A stretch of 64,000 nucleotides of DNA, taken from NCBI RefSeq assembly GCF_018687935.1, contig NZ_CP061308.1, positions 1,978,048 to 2,042,047 on the forward strand, in the 5' to 3' direction. Source of the DNA: Polynucleobacter sp. JS-JIR-5-A7. GTDB taxonomy: Bacteria > Pseudomonadota > Gammaproteobacteria > Burkholderiales > Burkholderiaceae. The stretch's first letter is position 1; every line of letters starts with the position of its first letter. The notes beneath the pieces were generated by a model. The model searched no databases. It had not been told where the DNA came from and saw only the letters and a program-made list of their open reading frames with translations. A program made the position numbers and the translations under genes. Below, piece after piece: positions 1-9,299 of this stretch.

Positions 1-1
1 C

Positions 2-811
2 AAATTGGTCGGTAAAGAAACTTTCCGTATCTGCAAAAAAGTAGTTGATGAAATCATTACTGTCGATACCGATGAAATCTGTGCAGCCATTAATGATGTC
101 TTTACCGATACCCGAAGCATCCTTGAGCCTGCTGGCGCCCTAGCCATTGCAGGCATGAAGAAGTATGTTGATAAAAAACGTCTCAAGAAGAAAACCCTGG
201 TAGCCGTTGCTTGCGGAGCCAATATGAACTTTAGCCGTCTCCGCTTTGTAGCAGAGCGTGCAGACGTTGGTGAGTTCCGCGAAGCAGTATTTGCCGTAAC
301 GATTCCTGAAGAGCGTGGCTCTTTCAAACGTTTCTGTGAATTACTCGGTAAACGCAATGTGACTGAGTTTAACTATCGGATTGGTGATCAAAGCGAAGCA
401 CATATTTTTGTAGGCATCAGCACACAAAAAGCGGGGGATAGCGAAGCCATTGCAAAACATTTCCGTAAAGCGAAGTTTGCAACGATCGACCTCACCCATG
501 ATGAGTTAGCAAAATCGCACTTACGTCATATGGTGGGTGGTCACTCTGTACTTGCCAAAGATGAATTGCTCTACCGTTTTGAATTTCCAGAGCGCCCGGG
601 TGCTTTGATGAAGTTCCTAAAGAGCATGGCACCTAACTGGAACATTAGTCTCTTCCACTATCGTAATCATGGTGCTGATTACGGCCGCATTTTGGTAGGT
701 ATCCAGGTACCCAAAAATGAGCAGAAGAAATTCCAAAACTTCTTGGCAACATTGGGTTACCCTCACTGGGATGAAAGTAATAACCCTGCATATCAGCTGT
801 TCCTGAAATGA
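2..811 (+). CDS. ilvA: Threonine dehydratase, biosynthetic (3' part, cut by window start)
   Basis: C-terminal 269 residues of a biosynthetic threonine ammonia-lyase, which makes 2-oxobutanoate for isoleucine synthesis. The frame is open at the left edge, so the start and the PLP lysine lie outside the window. The end of the PLP fold is visible (SILEPAGALAIAGMKKYV, VACGANMNFSRL), followed by two ACT-like regulatory modules: ERGSFKRFCELLG to HIFVGI, and FPERPGALMKFLKSM to RILVGIQVP. In this family the paired modules bind isoleucine and valine for feedback control. The gene is followed after 14 bases by the next one on the same strand. Confidence 0.93.
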   Translation, partial: KLVGKETFRICKKVVDEIITVDTDEICAAINDVFTDTRSILEPAGALAIAGMKKYVDKKRLKKKTLVAVACGANMNFSRLRFVAERADVGEFREAVFAVTIPEERGSFKRFCELLGKRNVTEFNYRIGDQSEAHIFVGISTQKAGDSEAIAKHFRKAKFATIDLTHDELAKSHLRHMVGGHSVLAKDELLYRFEFPERPGALMKFLKSMAPNWNISLFHYRNHGADYGRILVGIQVPKNEQKKFQNFLATLGYPHWDESNNPAYQLFLK

Positions 812-825
812 GATGTAATTCTTAA

Positions 826-1734
826 ATGTCATACACGCTTACCGGAAAACTCGTCGTTGCGATCTCATCGCGCGCCCTATTTGATTTTGAAGAAGAAAAT
901 CGCATCTTTGAGTCAACCGATGACAGCGCTTATATGAAATTACAACTTGAGCGCCTGAGTGAGGCCGCTCAAAAAGGGGTGGCATTTCCATTAGTTAAAA
1001 AACTTCTCGCTTTTAATGAAGAAGGTGAGCAACGGGTTGAAGTTGTGATACTTTCCCGCAATGATCCCGTCAGTGGTCTGCGCGTCTTCCGTTCTGCCGA
1101 ACACCATGGTCTGCATCTTGAACGTGGCGTATTTACCAGAGGTCGCCCTCCCTACCATTACCTACGCTCATTACATGCCAACCTCTTCTTATCGGCCAAC
1201 GAAGATGATGTGAGAGCAACAATTGATGCAGGCTTCCCAGCTGCGCGAGTCTACCCAGAGTCTAGTAAAACTGCTGAGTCTCACCCCAATGAAATTCGGA
1301 TTGCATTTGACGGAGATGCAGTCCTGTTCTCCGATGAAGCCGAGCAAGTATTTCAGAAAAAAGGGCTTGAGGCTTTTGTTGATCATGAGAGCAAGAAGGT
1401 CGACATTCCATTACCTCCGGGACCCTTCAAACCTTTATTGGAAGCATTGCACAGACTGCAGCGCTCCACTAGCGAAAACGGTATGCGCATTCGTACTGCG
1501 CTAGTCACTGCACGCTCTGCCCCAGCACATGAACGTGCTATTCGAACACTGATGGCATGGGGTATTGATGTCGATGAAGCCATGTTCTTAGGTGGCTTAT
1601 CAAAGAGTGAGTTCTTGCGAGAATTTGAACCCGACTTTTTCTTTGACGATCAAACGGGCCATTGCCAATCAGCTGCATCCGTAGCCCCAACAGGACATGT
1701 CGTATCAGGTGTATCGAATAAACCTAAAAGCTAA
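826..1734 (+). CDS. 5'-nucleotidase family protein
   Basis: A 302-residue soluble protein that I read as a member of the cytosolic 5'-nucleotidase family related to NT5C1, which dephosphorylates nucleoside monophosphates. Supporting stretches are an N-terminal LVVAISSRALFDFEEEN, a central FDGDAVLFSDEAE aspartate motif and a C-terminal FFDDQTGH, consistent with HAD-like acidic loops. There is no signal peptide. It lies between ilvA and queF with very short gaps, so it is probably co-transcribed with them. No strong ribosome-binding site precedes the ATG. The family assignment is from memory of sequence style, and substrate preference cannot be read from the sequence. Confidence 0.72.
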   Translation: MSYTLTGKLVVAISSRALFDFEEENRIFESTDDSAYMKLQLERLSEAAQKGVAFPLVKKLLAFNEEGEQRVEVVILSRNDPVSGLRVFRSAEHHGLHLERGVFTRGRPPYHYLRSLHANLFLSANEDDVRATIDAGFPAARVYPESSKTAESHPNEIRIAFDGDAVLFSDEAEQVFQKKGLEAFVDHESKKVDIPLPPGPFKPLLEALHRLQRSTSENGMRIRTALVTARSAPAHERAIRTLMAWGIDVDEAMFLGGLSKSEFLREFEPDFFFDDQTGHCQSAASVAPTGHVVSGVSNKPKS

Positions 1735-1743
1735 AAGTAATTA

Positions 1744-2571
1744 ATGGCAACGCTTCCACTTGGACAATCAACGCAATATCCAGATCAATATGATCCGAGT
1801 TTGCTCTTTCCCATTCCCAGGGCTGAGAACCGCAAGAAGGTAGGACTTAAAGAGGGTCAAGTTTTGCCATTTGTGGGTGTTGACATATGGAACGCATTTG
1901 AACTGAGCTGGCTCAATCAAAAAGGAAAACCACAAATTGCCCTGGCTGAGTTTCAGATTCCCGCAGACTCTCCCAACATGATTGAGTCTAAATCTTTCAA
2001 GCTCTATCTCAATAGTCTCAATAGCGCCCGCTTTGAAGATGAGAATGAAGTCAAAGAAAAACTCACTGCGGATTTATCAGTAGTGGCTGGCAGCAAGATC
2101 ACTACTCGCATCAACCCCACTGAAATCATTTCCAAAAAAGGAATGCAAGAGATGGGCGGCATCTTGATGGATCGACTAGATATCGAGATTGATCCAAGCT
2201 TGCCTGCAGATTCAAGCCTATTAGGTGTTAATGAATCGTTTGGTCCGATTGAGCAGTGCTTGGTATCGCACTTACTCAAATCAAACTGCCCTGTTACCGG
2301 CCAACCGGATTGGGCTAGCGTCCAAATTCGTTATCAAGGACGTCCCATTCTTGAAGAAGGCTTACTGCGCTACCTGATTGGCTTTAGGCAATTGGGTGAG
2401 TTTCATGAGCATTGCGTAGAAACAATCTTTACTGACATCAAACGACAGTGCAAACCAGAAAAACTTTCTGTCTACGCCCGCTACACACGACGCGGGGGCC
2501 TAGACATCAACCCATTTCGCACTGATCATAATTCGCCTTGGCCCGAAAATATTCGACACGCAAGACAGTAG
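1744..2571 (+). CDS. queF: NADPH-dependent 7-cyano-7-deazaguanine reductase
   Basis: Long-form QueF of 275 residues. It reduces preQ0 to preQ1 in queuosine biosynthesis. Visible landmarks are the N-terminal YPDQYDPSLLFPIPR, the QueF signature MIESKSFKLYLNSLN (around residues 79-93), the active-site cysteine in KSNCPVTGQPDWASV and the downstream LRYLIGFRQLGEFHEHCVE with the substrate-binding Glu/His region. The length matches the two-module E. coli type rather than the short Bacillus type. It ends the left-hand plus-strand group and is followed by a strong terminator. Confidence 0.95.
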   Translation: MATLPLGQSTQYPDQYDPSLLFPIPRAENRKKVGLKEGQVLPFVGVDIWNAFELSWLNQKGKPQIALAEFQIPADSPNMIESKSFKLYLNSLNSARFEDENEVKEKLTADLSVVAGSKITTRINPTEIISKKGMQEMGGILMDRLDIEIDPSLPADSSLLGVNESFGPIEQCLVSHLLKSNCPVTGQPDWASVQIRYQGRPILEEGLLRYLIGFRQLGEFHEHCVETIFTDIKRQCKPEKLSVYARYTRRGGLDINPFRTDHNSPWPENIRHARQ

Positions 2572-2577
2572 GTAAAT

Positions 2578-2613
2578 AAAAACCCCTTGTAGAAAATTCT
2601 AGAAGGGGTTTTT
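2578..2613. terminator. Bidirectional rho-independent terminator between queF and ssb
   Basis: An 11-bp perfect stem (AAAAACCCCTT / AAGGGGTTTTT) encloses a second short complementary pair (TAGAA / TTCTA). A-rich and T-rich flanks give a U-tract on either strand. It lies between the convergent queF (+) and ssb (-), so it probably ends both transcripts. Confidence 0.85.
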
Positions 2614-2648
2614 AACACTACGATATCTACCACATTATTTAATGTTGC

Positions 2649-3104
2649 CTAAAACGGAATATCATCGTCCATTGCACCGAGGGATGCGGCATTAGACGAT
2701 GCGGGGGCAGACTGCTCAGCCGGCTTTGAGCGAGCATAGCTTTCACCACCATCACCACTTCCGCCTACTGGCTTACCACCAAGCATTTGCATAGTTTCTG
2801 CAACGATCTCGGTAGAATACTTTTCTTGTCCACTGGCATCAGTCCATTTGCGTGTTCGCAAACGGCCTTCAACATAAACCTGCGAACCTTTTTTGAGGTA
2901 CTGGCCAGCGATTTCTGCAAGCTTGCCAAAGAATGCAACGCGATGCCATTCTGTGGTTTCTTTCATCTCACCAGTTTGTTTATCTTTGTAGCGATCAGAT
3001 GTTGCTACTGAAATGTTTGTAACGGCGTCGCCACTTGGCATATAACGCGTTTCTGGATCACGTCCTACATTACCTACGATGATGACCTTATTTACCGAAG
3101 CCAT
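2649..3104 (-). CDS. ssb: Single-stranded DNA-binding protein
   Basis: A 151-residue SSB. The N-terminal OB fold begins MASVNKVIIVGNVGRDPETRY and carries the WHRVAFFGKLAEIAGQYLKKGSQVYVEGRL core. A Gly/Ser/Pro/Ala-rich linker follows, ending in the acidic tip MDDDIPF that recruits partner proteins in this family. A clear GGGAGA ribosome-binding site precedes the ATG. It sits downstream of the MFS gene on the same strand, 80 bases apart, next to uvrA, an arrangement known in beta- and gammaproteobacteria. I saw no LexA-like box upstream. Confidence 0.97.
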   Translation of the reverse strand: MASVNKVIIVGNVGRDPETRYMPSGDAVTNISVATSDRYKDKQTGEMKETTEWHRVAFFGKLAEIAGQYLKKGSQVYVEGRLRTRKWTDASGQEKYSTEIVAETMQMLGGKPVGGSGDGGESYARSKPAEQSAPASSNAASLGAMDDDIPF

Positions 3105-3184
3105 GTTGTCTCCCGAAGAAAAATACCACTGTTATTACTGCTGAAAATGAACTGCTCGCTTTAATTAAATTGATGAAGCTACGG

Positions 3185-4369
3185 CTATGTCTTTGCGGCT
3201 AAACCCTTTGATTCTGCTGCTTTCGCTGGCATTTCACCCATCGACCAAGCAATTATAAGCCAGCCAACTAGCATAGCCGCCCCGACTGCAAAGACCGATA
3301 CATTGCCAAGGCTATCCATTAAATAACCCCCTAACAACGCACCAGAAAAGAGGCCAATAGATTGTGTGGTGTTGTAAACCCCCAAAGCGGTGCCCTTTGA
3401 TTCTTTTGCATAACGAGTGACCAATGATGGTTGTAATGCTTCCAAAAGATTGAAGCCTACAAAATAGACCAGCAATGCCACCGTAATGAGAGTCACAGAT
3501 GCAGCTTGAGTGAAAATGATTTCAGCAATAACCAGCAAAATGATGGCAATTAACAGAACAAGTCGTATGCGCTGTTTTTTCTCACCGTAGACTAAAAGTG
3601 GAACCATAAATACAAACGAGAGTAAAACCACTGAGAGATAGATTTGCCAGTGCGCAGTGAGCGGAAATCCTGCTTGCTCTAATAAACGTGGCACCACTAA
3701 AAACATAGCTACTTGGGTAGCATTCAATACAAATACACCTACATTTAGTCGCATGAGCTCTGGGCGAAGAAATACAACTTTGAGTGAATCTTGTTGCGCA
3801 TGAACTTCAGGTCTGTTATTTGGCAATACAAAATAGGCCACTAACATCGCCAAGATACCTAGTATTGCCAATACAAAAAACATCCCGCTTAAGCTAATCA
3901 TGCGATAAAGCGGAGCAGCCACCACTAGCGAAACTGCAAAAGAGAGAGAAATACTGGCGCCGACTAAAGCCATCGCTTGACTGCGCACCTGCTCTCGAGT
4001 CAGATCGGCAACCCAAGCAGAAACCGCTGCAGAAATTGCACCGGCGCCCATCACCCCTCTACCGATAGAAATCCATAACAAATCATCTTTGGTTGCACAA
4101 ATTAAAGCCCCGGCAACAAACAAGGACAACCCCCATAAAACGACCGCTTTTCGGCCGATTCGATCAGAAAGTCTGCCTAAGGGAATATGGAAGCAGGCCT
4201 GAACAATATTGAAAATTCCGAGTGCCAGCCCTATCAAGAAGGCTTGATCACCTCCTGGCAAGTCTTTGGCGTGGATGCTAAAAACGGGCAACAGCAAAAA
4301 CAGGCCCAGCATACGTAAGCCGAAGATGCCCGCTAAGGCCAGAGTGGAGCGAAGTTCAGAAGAATTCAT
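3185..4369 (-). CDS. Major facilitator superfamily transporter (probable drug/metabolite exporter)
   Basis: A 394-residue polytopic membrane protein with about 12 hydrophobic segments. The classical MFS loop motif between TM2 and TM3 is present (IPLGRLSDRIGRKAVV, near residue 65) and a second hydrophobic half begins near residue 200. It belongs to the group found between uvrA and ssb in many Burkholderiales; the substrate is unknown. It is divergent from uvrA with only 37 bases between start codons, so the two promoters must overlap or extend into each other's coding DNA. Confidence 0.88.
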   Translation of the reverse strand: MNSSELRSTLALAGIFGLRMLGLFLLLPVFSIHAKDLPGGDQAFLIGLALGIFNIVQACFHIPLGRLSDRIGRKAVVLWGLSLFVAGALICATKDDLLWISIGRGVMGAGAISAAVSAWVADLTREQVRSQAMALVGASISLSFAVSLVVAAPLYRMISLSGMFFVLAILGILAMLVAYFVLPNNRPEVHAQQDSLKVVFLRPELMRLNVGVFVLNATQVAMFLVVPRLLEQAGFPLTAHWQIYLSVVLLSFVFMVPLLVYGEKKQRIRLVLLIAIILLVIAEIIFTQAASVTLITVALLVYFVGFNLLEALQPSLVTRYAKESKGTALGVYNTTQSIGLFSGALLGGYLMDSLGNVSVFAVGAAMLVGWLIIAWSMGEMPAKAAESKGLAAKT

Positions 4370-4406
4370 GGGAAAGAGCTATATTAACAAGTTACGCAAA
4401 AAAATC

Positions 4407-7295
4407 ATGAATAACGAAATCAAGATCCGCGGTGCCCGCACCCATAACCTCAAAAATATCAATCTAGACATCCCTAGAGAGAAACTCGTCGTCCTGACTG
4501 GTCTTTCTGGTTCAGGTAAAAGCTCACTGGCTTTTGACACGCTCTATGCCGAAGGTCAACGTCGCTATGTCGAGTCGCTTTCCGCTTATGCGCGTCAATT
4601 TTTGCAGTTGATGGAAAAGCCCGACGTTGACACCATCGAAGGTCTATCACCTGCAATTTCCATTGAACAAAAAGCAACAAGTCATAACCCACGCTCCACT
4701 GTGGGTACTGTTACTGAAATTCATGATTATTTGCGTTTGCTATTTGCACGCGCAGGCACACCTCACTGCCCAGACCACGACCTACCTCTAGAGGCGCAAA
4801 GCGTCTCTCAAATGGTAGACACGGTGCTCTCTATGCCTGAGGACACAAAGTTGATGATTCTTGCGCCAGTGGTAAGTGAGCGCAAAGGCGAGTTCGTTGA
4901 TCTCTTCCAAGACCTGCAGGCCCAGGGCTTTGTGCGCTTTCGAGTGCGCTCCGGCGGTGGCACAGCAAACGTTGCTAAGGCAGAAATTTTTGAAGTCGAT
5001 CAATTACCAACCCTCAAAAAGAATGATAAACATTCCATTGAAGTAGTTGTTGATCGCATTAAAGTGCGCCCTGACATTCAACAACGTCTTGCTGAATCTT
5101 TTGAGACAGCGCTACGCCTTGCGGATGGCAAGGCCATGATTGTGGATATGGATACTGGTAAAGAGATGATTTTCTCCAGTAAGTTTGCTTGCCCCGTTTG
5201 CTCTTACTCTCTTCAAGAGCTAGAACCGCGCCTCTTCTCATTTAATAATCCAATGGGTGCATGCCCTTCATGCGATGGTCTTGGACATCAATCTTTCTTT
5301 GATCCAAAACGTATCGTGGCACATCCTGATTTATCCCTAGCGTCTGGGGCGATTAAAGGCTGGGATCGCCGTAATCAGTTCTACTTCAAATTACTACAAA
5401 CTCTTGCCAAACATGGCGGGTTTGACGTGGAAAAACCATTTGAATCCCTTGGCAAGAAACAACAAGACCTCATCTTGTTGGGCTCTGGTGACATCACCAT
5501 TCCTTTTGAATACATTAATGAGCGTGGCAAAAATAGCATTCGCGAGCATGCTTTTGAAGGGATCGTTGCTAACTTTGAACGTCGCTATCGCGAGACAGAT
5601 TCTGTCACCGTGCGTGAAGAACTATCTCGCTATCAAAATGTGCAAACCTGCCCAGAATGTAACGGCAGTCGTTTACGCAAAGAGGCGCGCTTTGTCAAAG
5701 TGGGTGAGAAGAAACAATCTCGCGCTATTTATGAAATTAGCGCTCTCCCGCTAAAAGAAGCAAAGGAATACTTTGAGGTACTTGAACTGAAAGGTGCCAA
5801 GAGAGAAATCGCCGATAAGATCGTGAAAGAAATCAGTGCACGTCTGCGTTTCTTAAATGACGTGGGTCTTGATTACCTCTCTTTAGAACGAAGTGCAGAC
5901 ACTCTATCGGGCGGAGAAGCCCAACGTATTAGGCTCGCAAGTCAAATTGGCTCAGGCTTAACGGGTGTAATGTATGTACTCGATGAACCCTCAATTGGTC
6001 TACATCAACGCGATAACGATCGCTTGATTGGCACACTCAAACACTTACGTGACTTAGGTAATAGCGTATTAGTGGTTGAGCATGATGAAGATATGATTCG
6101 CGCTTCTGATTGGGTCATCGATATCGGCCCAGGAGCCGGTGTTCATGGCGGCGAAATTGTTGCAGAAGGCACGCCTGCTGAAGTCGAGGCCAATCCCAAA
6201 TCCCTTACTGGCGCCTATCTTGCTGGTCGCGAAGCCATTGAAGTTCCCCAAAAACGTATTCCGGTAAATGATCGCTTTTTAGAAATCATCGGTGCGCGTG
6301 GCAATAACTTGCAATCAGTACATGCCAAAATTCCAGTCGGTTTATTAACCTGCGTCACTGGAGTATCGGGTTCCGGTAAATCTACACTGATTAACGACAC
6401 CCTGCATCATGCAGTTGCACAACACCTCTATGGCTCTAATGCAGAGCCTGCTGCACATGATGCAATGAAGGGCTTAGAACACTTTGACAAAGTGATTAGT
6501 GTTGATCAGTCTCCCATTGGCAGAACACCTCGTTCCAACCCCGCTACCTATACCGGCCTCTTTACGCCCATTCGTGAACTTTTTTCTGGTGTTCCAGCCT
6601 CACGTGAACGTGGTTATGAAGCCGGTCGCTTCTCCTTTAACGTCAAAGGCGGACGCTGCGATTCCTGCGAAGGCGATGGCGTACTCAAAGTAGAAATGCA
6701 CTTCTTGCCAGACGTTTATGTACCCTGCGATGTCTGCCATGGCAAACGTTACAACCGTGAAACTTTAGATATTCGCTATAAAGGTAAAAACATTCATGAA
6801 GTGCTCTCGATGACGATCGAGCAAGCCCATGAATTCTTTGAAGCCGTTCCAGTAGTCAAGCGCAAACTCAAAACACTGTTAGATGTTGGCTTGGGTTATG
6901 TAAAACTGGGACAAAGCGCTACAACTCTATCTGGCGGCGAAGCCCAGCGCGTGAAGTTATCACTTGAGCTTTCTAAACGGGATACTGGTCGAACACTTTA
7001 TATCTTGGATGAACCAACCACTGGTTTACATTTCCACGATATTCAACTATTACTCACGGTGATTCAGACACTCAAAAAGCAAGGCAATACGATTGTCATC
7101 ATTGAGCACAACTTAGATGTGATCAAGACTGCTGACTGGATTATTGACTTAGGACCAAAAGGTGGTGCGGGTGGTGGTCAGATCATTGCCACGGGAACGC
7201 CAGAGGATGTAGCAAAAAATGAAGCCAGCTTTACTGGTCACTACTTGGCACCATTACTCACTCGCAAACTCGTCGCAGCTAAGAAAAAGAAATAG
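4407..7295 (+). CDS. uvrA: Excinuclease ABC subunit A
   Basis: A 962-residue nucleotide-excision-repair damage sensor. I chose ATG 4407 (MNNEIKIRGARTHNLKNI), which matches the usual UvrA start; upstream in-frame ATGs run back into the MFS gene. There are two ABC ATPase modules: Walker A GLSGSGKSSLAF near residue 33 with signature LSGGEAQRIRLA near 500, and Walker A GVSGSGKSTL near 652 with signature LSGGEAQRVKLS near 841. Zinc-binding cysteine pairs are visible (CPVC...CPSC, CPEC, CDSC...CDVC). No SOS (LexA) operator was seen in the short divergent region. Confidence 0.98.
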   Translation: MNNEIKIRGARTHNLKNINLDIPREKLVVLTGLSGSGKSSLAFDTLYAEGQRRYVESLSAYARQFLQLMEKPDVDTIEGLSPAISIEQKATSHNPRSTVGTVTEIHDYLRLLFARAGTPHCPDHDLPLEAQSVSQMVDTVLSMPEDTKLMILAPVVSERKGEFVDLFQDLQAQGFVRFRVRSGGGTANVAKAEIFEVDQLPTLKKNDKHSIEVVVDRIKVRPDIQQRLAESFETALRLADGKAMIVDMDTGKEMIFSSKFACPVCSYSLQELEPRLFSFNNPMGACPSCDGLGHQSFFDPKRIVAHPDLSLASGAIKGWDRRNQFYFKLLQTLAKHGGFDVEKPFESLGKKQQDLILLGSGDITIPFEYINERGKNSIREHAFEGIVANFERRYRETDSVTVREELSRYQNVQTCPECNGSRLRKEARFVKVGEKKQSRAIYEISALPLKEAKEYFEVLELKGAKREIADKIVKEISARLRFLNDVGLDYLSLERSADTLSGGEAQRIRLASQIGSGLTGVMYVLDEPSIGLHQRDNDRLIGTLKHLRDLGNSVLVVEHDEDMIRASDWVIDIGPGAGVHGGEIVAEGTPAEVEANPKSLTGAYLAGREAIEVPQKRIPVNDRFLEIIGARGNNLQSVHAKIPVGLLTCVTGVSGSGKSTLINDTLHHAVAQHLYGSNAEPAAHDAMKGLEHFDKVISVDQSPIGRTPRSNPATYTGLFTPIRELFSGVPASRERGYEAGRFSFNVKGGRCDSCEGDGVLKVEMHFLPDVYVPCDVCHGKRYNRETLDIRYKGKNIHEVLSMTIEQAHEFFEAVPVVKRKLKTLLDVGLGYVKLGQSATTLSGGEAQRVKLSLELSKRDTGRTLYILDEPTTGLHFHDIQLLLTVIQTLKKQGNTIVIIEHNLDVIKTADWIIDLGPKGGAGGGQIIATGTPEDVAKNEASFTGHYLAPLLTRKLVAAKKKK

Positions 7296-7305
7296 TCAAT
7301 AAATC

Positions 7306-9288
7306 TCAGAGTAATTTAGCTTCAGCCAAGTCAGTCGCCTCAGAGTTACCTGAGATCACCAAGATATCGTTACCTTGCAGTTGCAATTCGGGCGTCAAGA
7401 CAAGTTTCACATAGTCTGCGTTGCGCCCCTTACGACGTACTGCTTGAACGCTGACACCTGCACTACCTAAATCAAGCTCTTCTAGAGTTTTACCAACGGC
7501 TTGAGAATTGGGCAGCAAAGTAATCGAATGTAAACGCCAAGACTCATTCGAGCCAAAGTCATCATCGCCTGCGCCCCGGAAATACCCTCTTAGCAAGCTA
7601 TAACGCTCTTCACGTGCAGTCGTAATCCGCCGAACTACCTTACGCATAGGTACACCCATAATCAACAAGACGTGCGAGGCAATCATGAGGCTTCCCTCAA
7701 TCAACTCAGGCACTACTTCGGTAGCACCAGCCGCTTGCAACTTAGCAATGTCGGCATCGTCTTTGGTGCGAACCAATACTGTCATGCCGGGACGCAGGTG
7801 TTCAACCTGACGCAACACACGCAAACTGGCGGCAGTATCTGCATAAGTAATGACAACTGTCATAGCTCTTGAGAGGCCAGCGGCAACTAAATAATTTTCA
7901 CGACTCGCATCGCCATACACCACGTTATCGCCTGCAGTAGCAGCCTCTTTCACGCGATCGGGATCTAAATCTAGGGCAATGTAAGGAATCTTTTCTTGAT
8001 CGAGCATACGTGCCAAGCTTTGACCAGAACGGCCAAACCCACAAATGATGACGTGATTCTCATTGCGTACGCTCTTTGCAGCAACGCGTGTCAACGCAAG
8101 CGATTGCAATAGCCATTCGTTACTGGAAAAACGCATTGCAATGCGATCACTATATTCAACCAAAAATGGCGCGCAAAACATCGAGAGCAACATCGCGGCA
8201 AGAACCGCTTGGCTCAGAACGGGATCAATTAAATCTAAGCCATCAATTTGGGTCAGCAATACGAAACCGAATTCGCCCGCCTGAGCAAGGCATAAGCCCG
8301 TTCTAATCGAGATGCCAGGGCTTGAGCCAAACGCTCTCGAGAGTAAGGCGATCAAGCCAAATTTAAATAGTAAGGGGCCAATCAGAAGTGCTACCACCAA
8401 CATCCACTGTTCACGAATGACATTGAAGTCAAGCAGCATGCCAATCGTAATAAAAAAGAGTCCCAATAAGACATCACGAAATGGTTTGACATCCTCTTCA
8501 ACCTGATGACGATATGGGGTCTCAGCAATTAACATCCCAGCCAAAAATGCACCGAGCGCTAAAGACAAACCAAAGTGCTCTGTTAAACCTGCCATACCGA
8601 GCACAATCAACAAGAGGTTCAACATGAACAATTCTTGCGAGCGTAGCTTAGCAACCAATCTAAACCAGCGACTCATGAGCGATTGGCCAATGAAGAAAAT
8701 TAAGGCCAAAGCAACCGTAATCTTGATTGAGGCCGCAGTAAGAGCAACAAACAGATCTTTTGGGTTTTTTCCCAAAGAGGGAATCAAGATCAATAAAAAG
8801 ACCACCGCTAAATCTTGGAATAACAAAATACCGACCACATTGCGACCATGCTCTGTTTCTAATTCGGATCGATCAGAAATGAGTTTTGTCACAATCGCGG
8901 TGGAAGACATCGCCAAAGCCCCGCCCAAGGCAATGGCTGCCTGCCAAGAAATTGGGTAAATCCAGTTCATCAAGAGGCTGACCGGCACCGCTAAAAGCAT
9001 CGTCAAGACCACTTGACTGCCACCCAGACCAAATACGATGTTCCGCATCGATCGCAGCTTGTTTAGATTAAATTCCAAGCCGATCGAAAACATTAGGAAA
9101 ACTACCCCAAATTCAGCTAAATACTTCACTGTAGAAGAGTCGCTTGCCAAAGCCAGGGCATTGGGGCCAATCAGCACCCCAATCGCTAAATAGCCCAAAA
9201 TAGGGGGTAAGCCAAAATAGCGGAAAATAACCACTCCAGCCACACCTGCGGCTAGGAGAATGAGGGTTAATTGAAGGACTGACGGCAT
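7306..9288 (-). CDS. Monovalent cation:proton antiporter-2 family protein (KefB/KefC/YbaL-like)
   Basis: A 660-residue inner-membrane CPA2 antiporter. Residues about 1-390 form the Na+/H+ exchanger domain, beginning LTLILLAAGVAGVVIFRYFGLPPILGYL (split here as several hydrophobic helices). Next comes an RCK/TrkA-N domain with the nucleotide-binding loop VIICGFGRSGQSLA near residue 420, and a TrkA-C-like end (NSQAVGKTLEELDLG). Such proteins exchange K+ or Na+ for protons, often gated by nucleotides or glutathione adducts. I do not choose between Kef and YbaL. It is convergent with uvrA and divergent from kdsD with 11 bases between start codons. Confidence 0.88.
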   Translation of the reverse strand: MPSVLQLTLILLAAGVAGVVIFRYFGLPPILGYLAIGVLIGPNALALASDSSTVKYLAEFGVVFLMFSIGLEFNLNKLRSMRNIVFGLGGSQVVLTMLLAVPVSLLMNWIYPISWQAAIALGGALAMSSTAIVTKLISDRSELETEHGRNVVGILLFQDLAVVFLLILIPSLGKNPKDLFVALTAASIKITVALALIFFIGQSLMSRWFRLVAKLRSQELFMLNLLLIVLGMAGLTEHFGLSLALGAFLAGMLIAETPYRHQVEEDVKPFRDVLLGLFFITIGMLLDFNVIREQWMLVVALLIGPLLFKFGLIALLSRAFGSSPGISIRTGLCLAQAGEFGFVLLTQIDGLDLIDPVLSQAVLAAMLLSMFCAPFLVEYSDRIAMRFSSNEWLLQSLALTRVAAKSVRNENHVIICGFGRSGQSLARMLDQEKIPYIALDLDPDRVKEAATAGDNVVYGDASRENYLVAAGLSRAMTVVITYADTAASLRVLRQVEHLRPGMTVLVRTKDDADIAKLQAAGATEVVPELIEGSLMIASHVLLIMGVPMRKVVRRITTAREERYSLLRGYFRGAGDDDFGSNESWRLHSITLLPNSQAVGKTLEELDLGSAGVSVQAVRRKGRNADYVKLVLTPELQLQGNDILVISGNSEATDLAEAKLL

Positions 9289-9299
9289 ATACTTACTCG

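Noticed and set aside
4370..4406. SOS (LexA) operator in the uvrA/MFS divergent region
   Set aside because: No CTGT-N8-ACAG palindrome is present in the interval.
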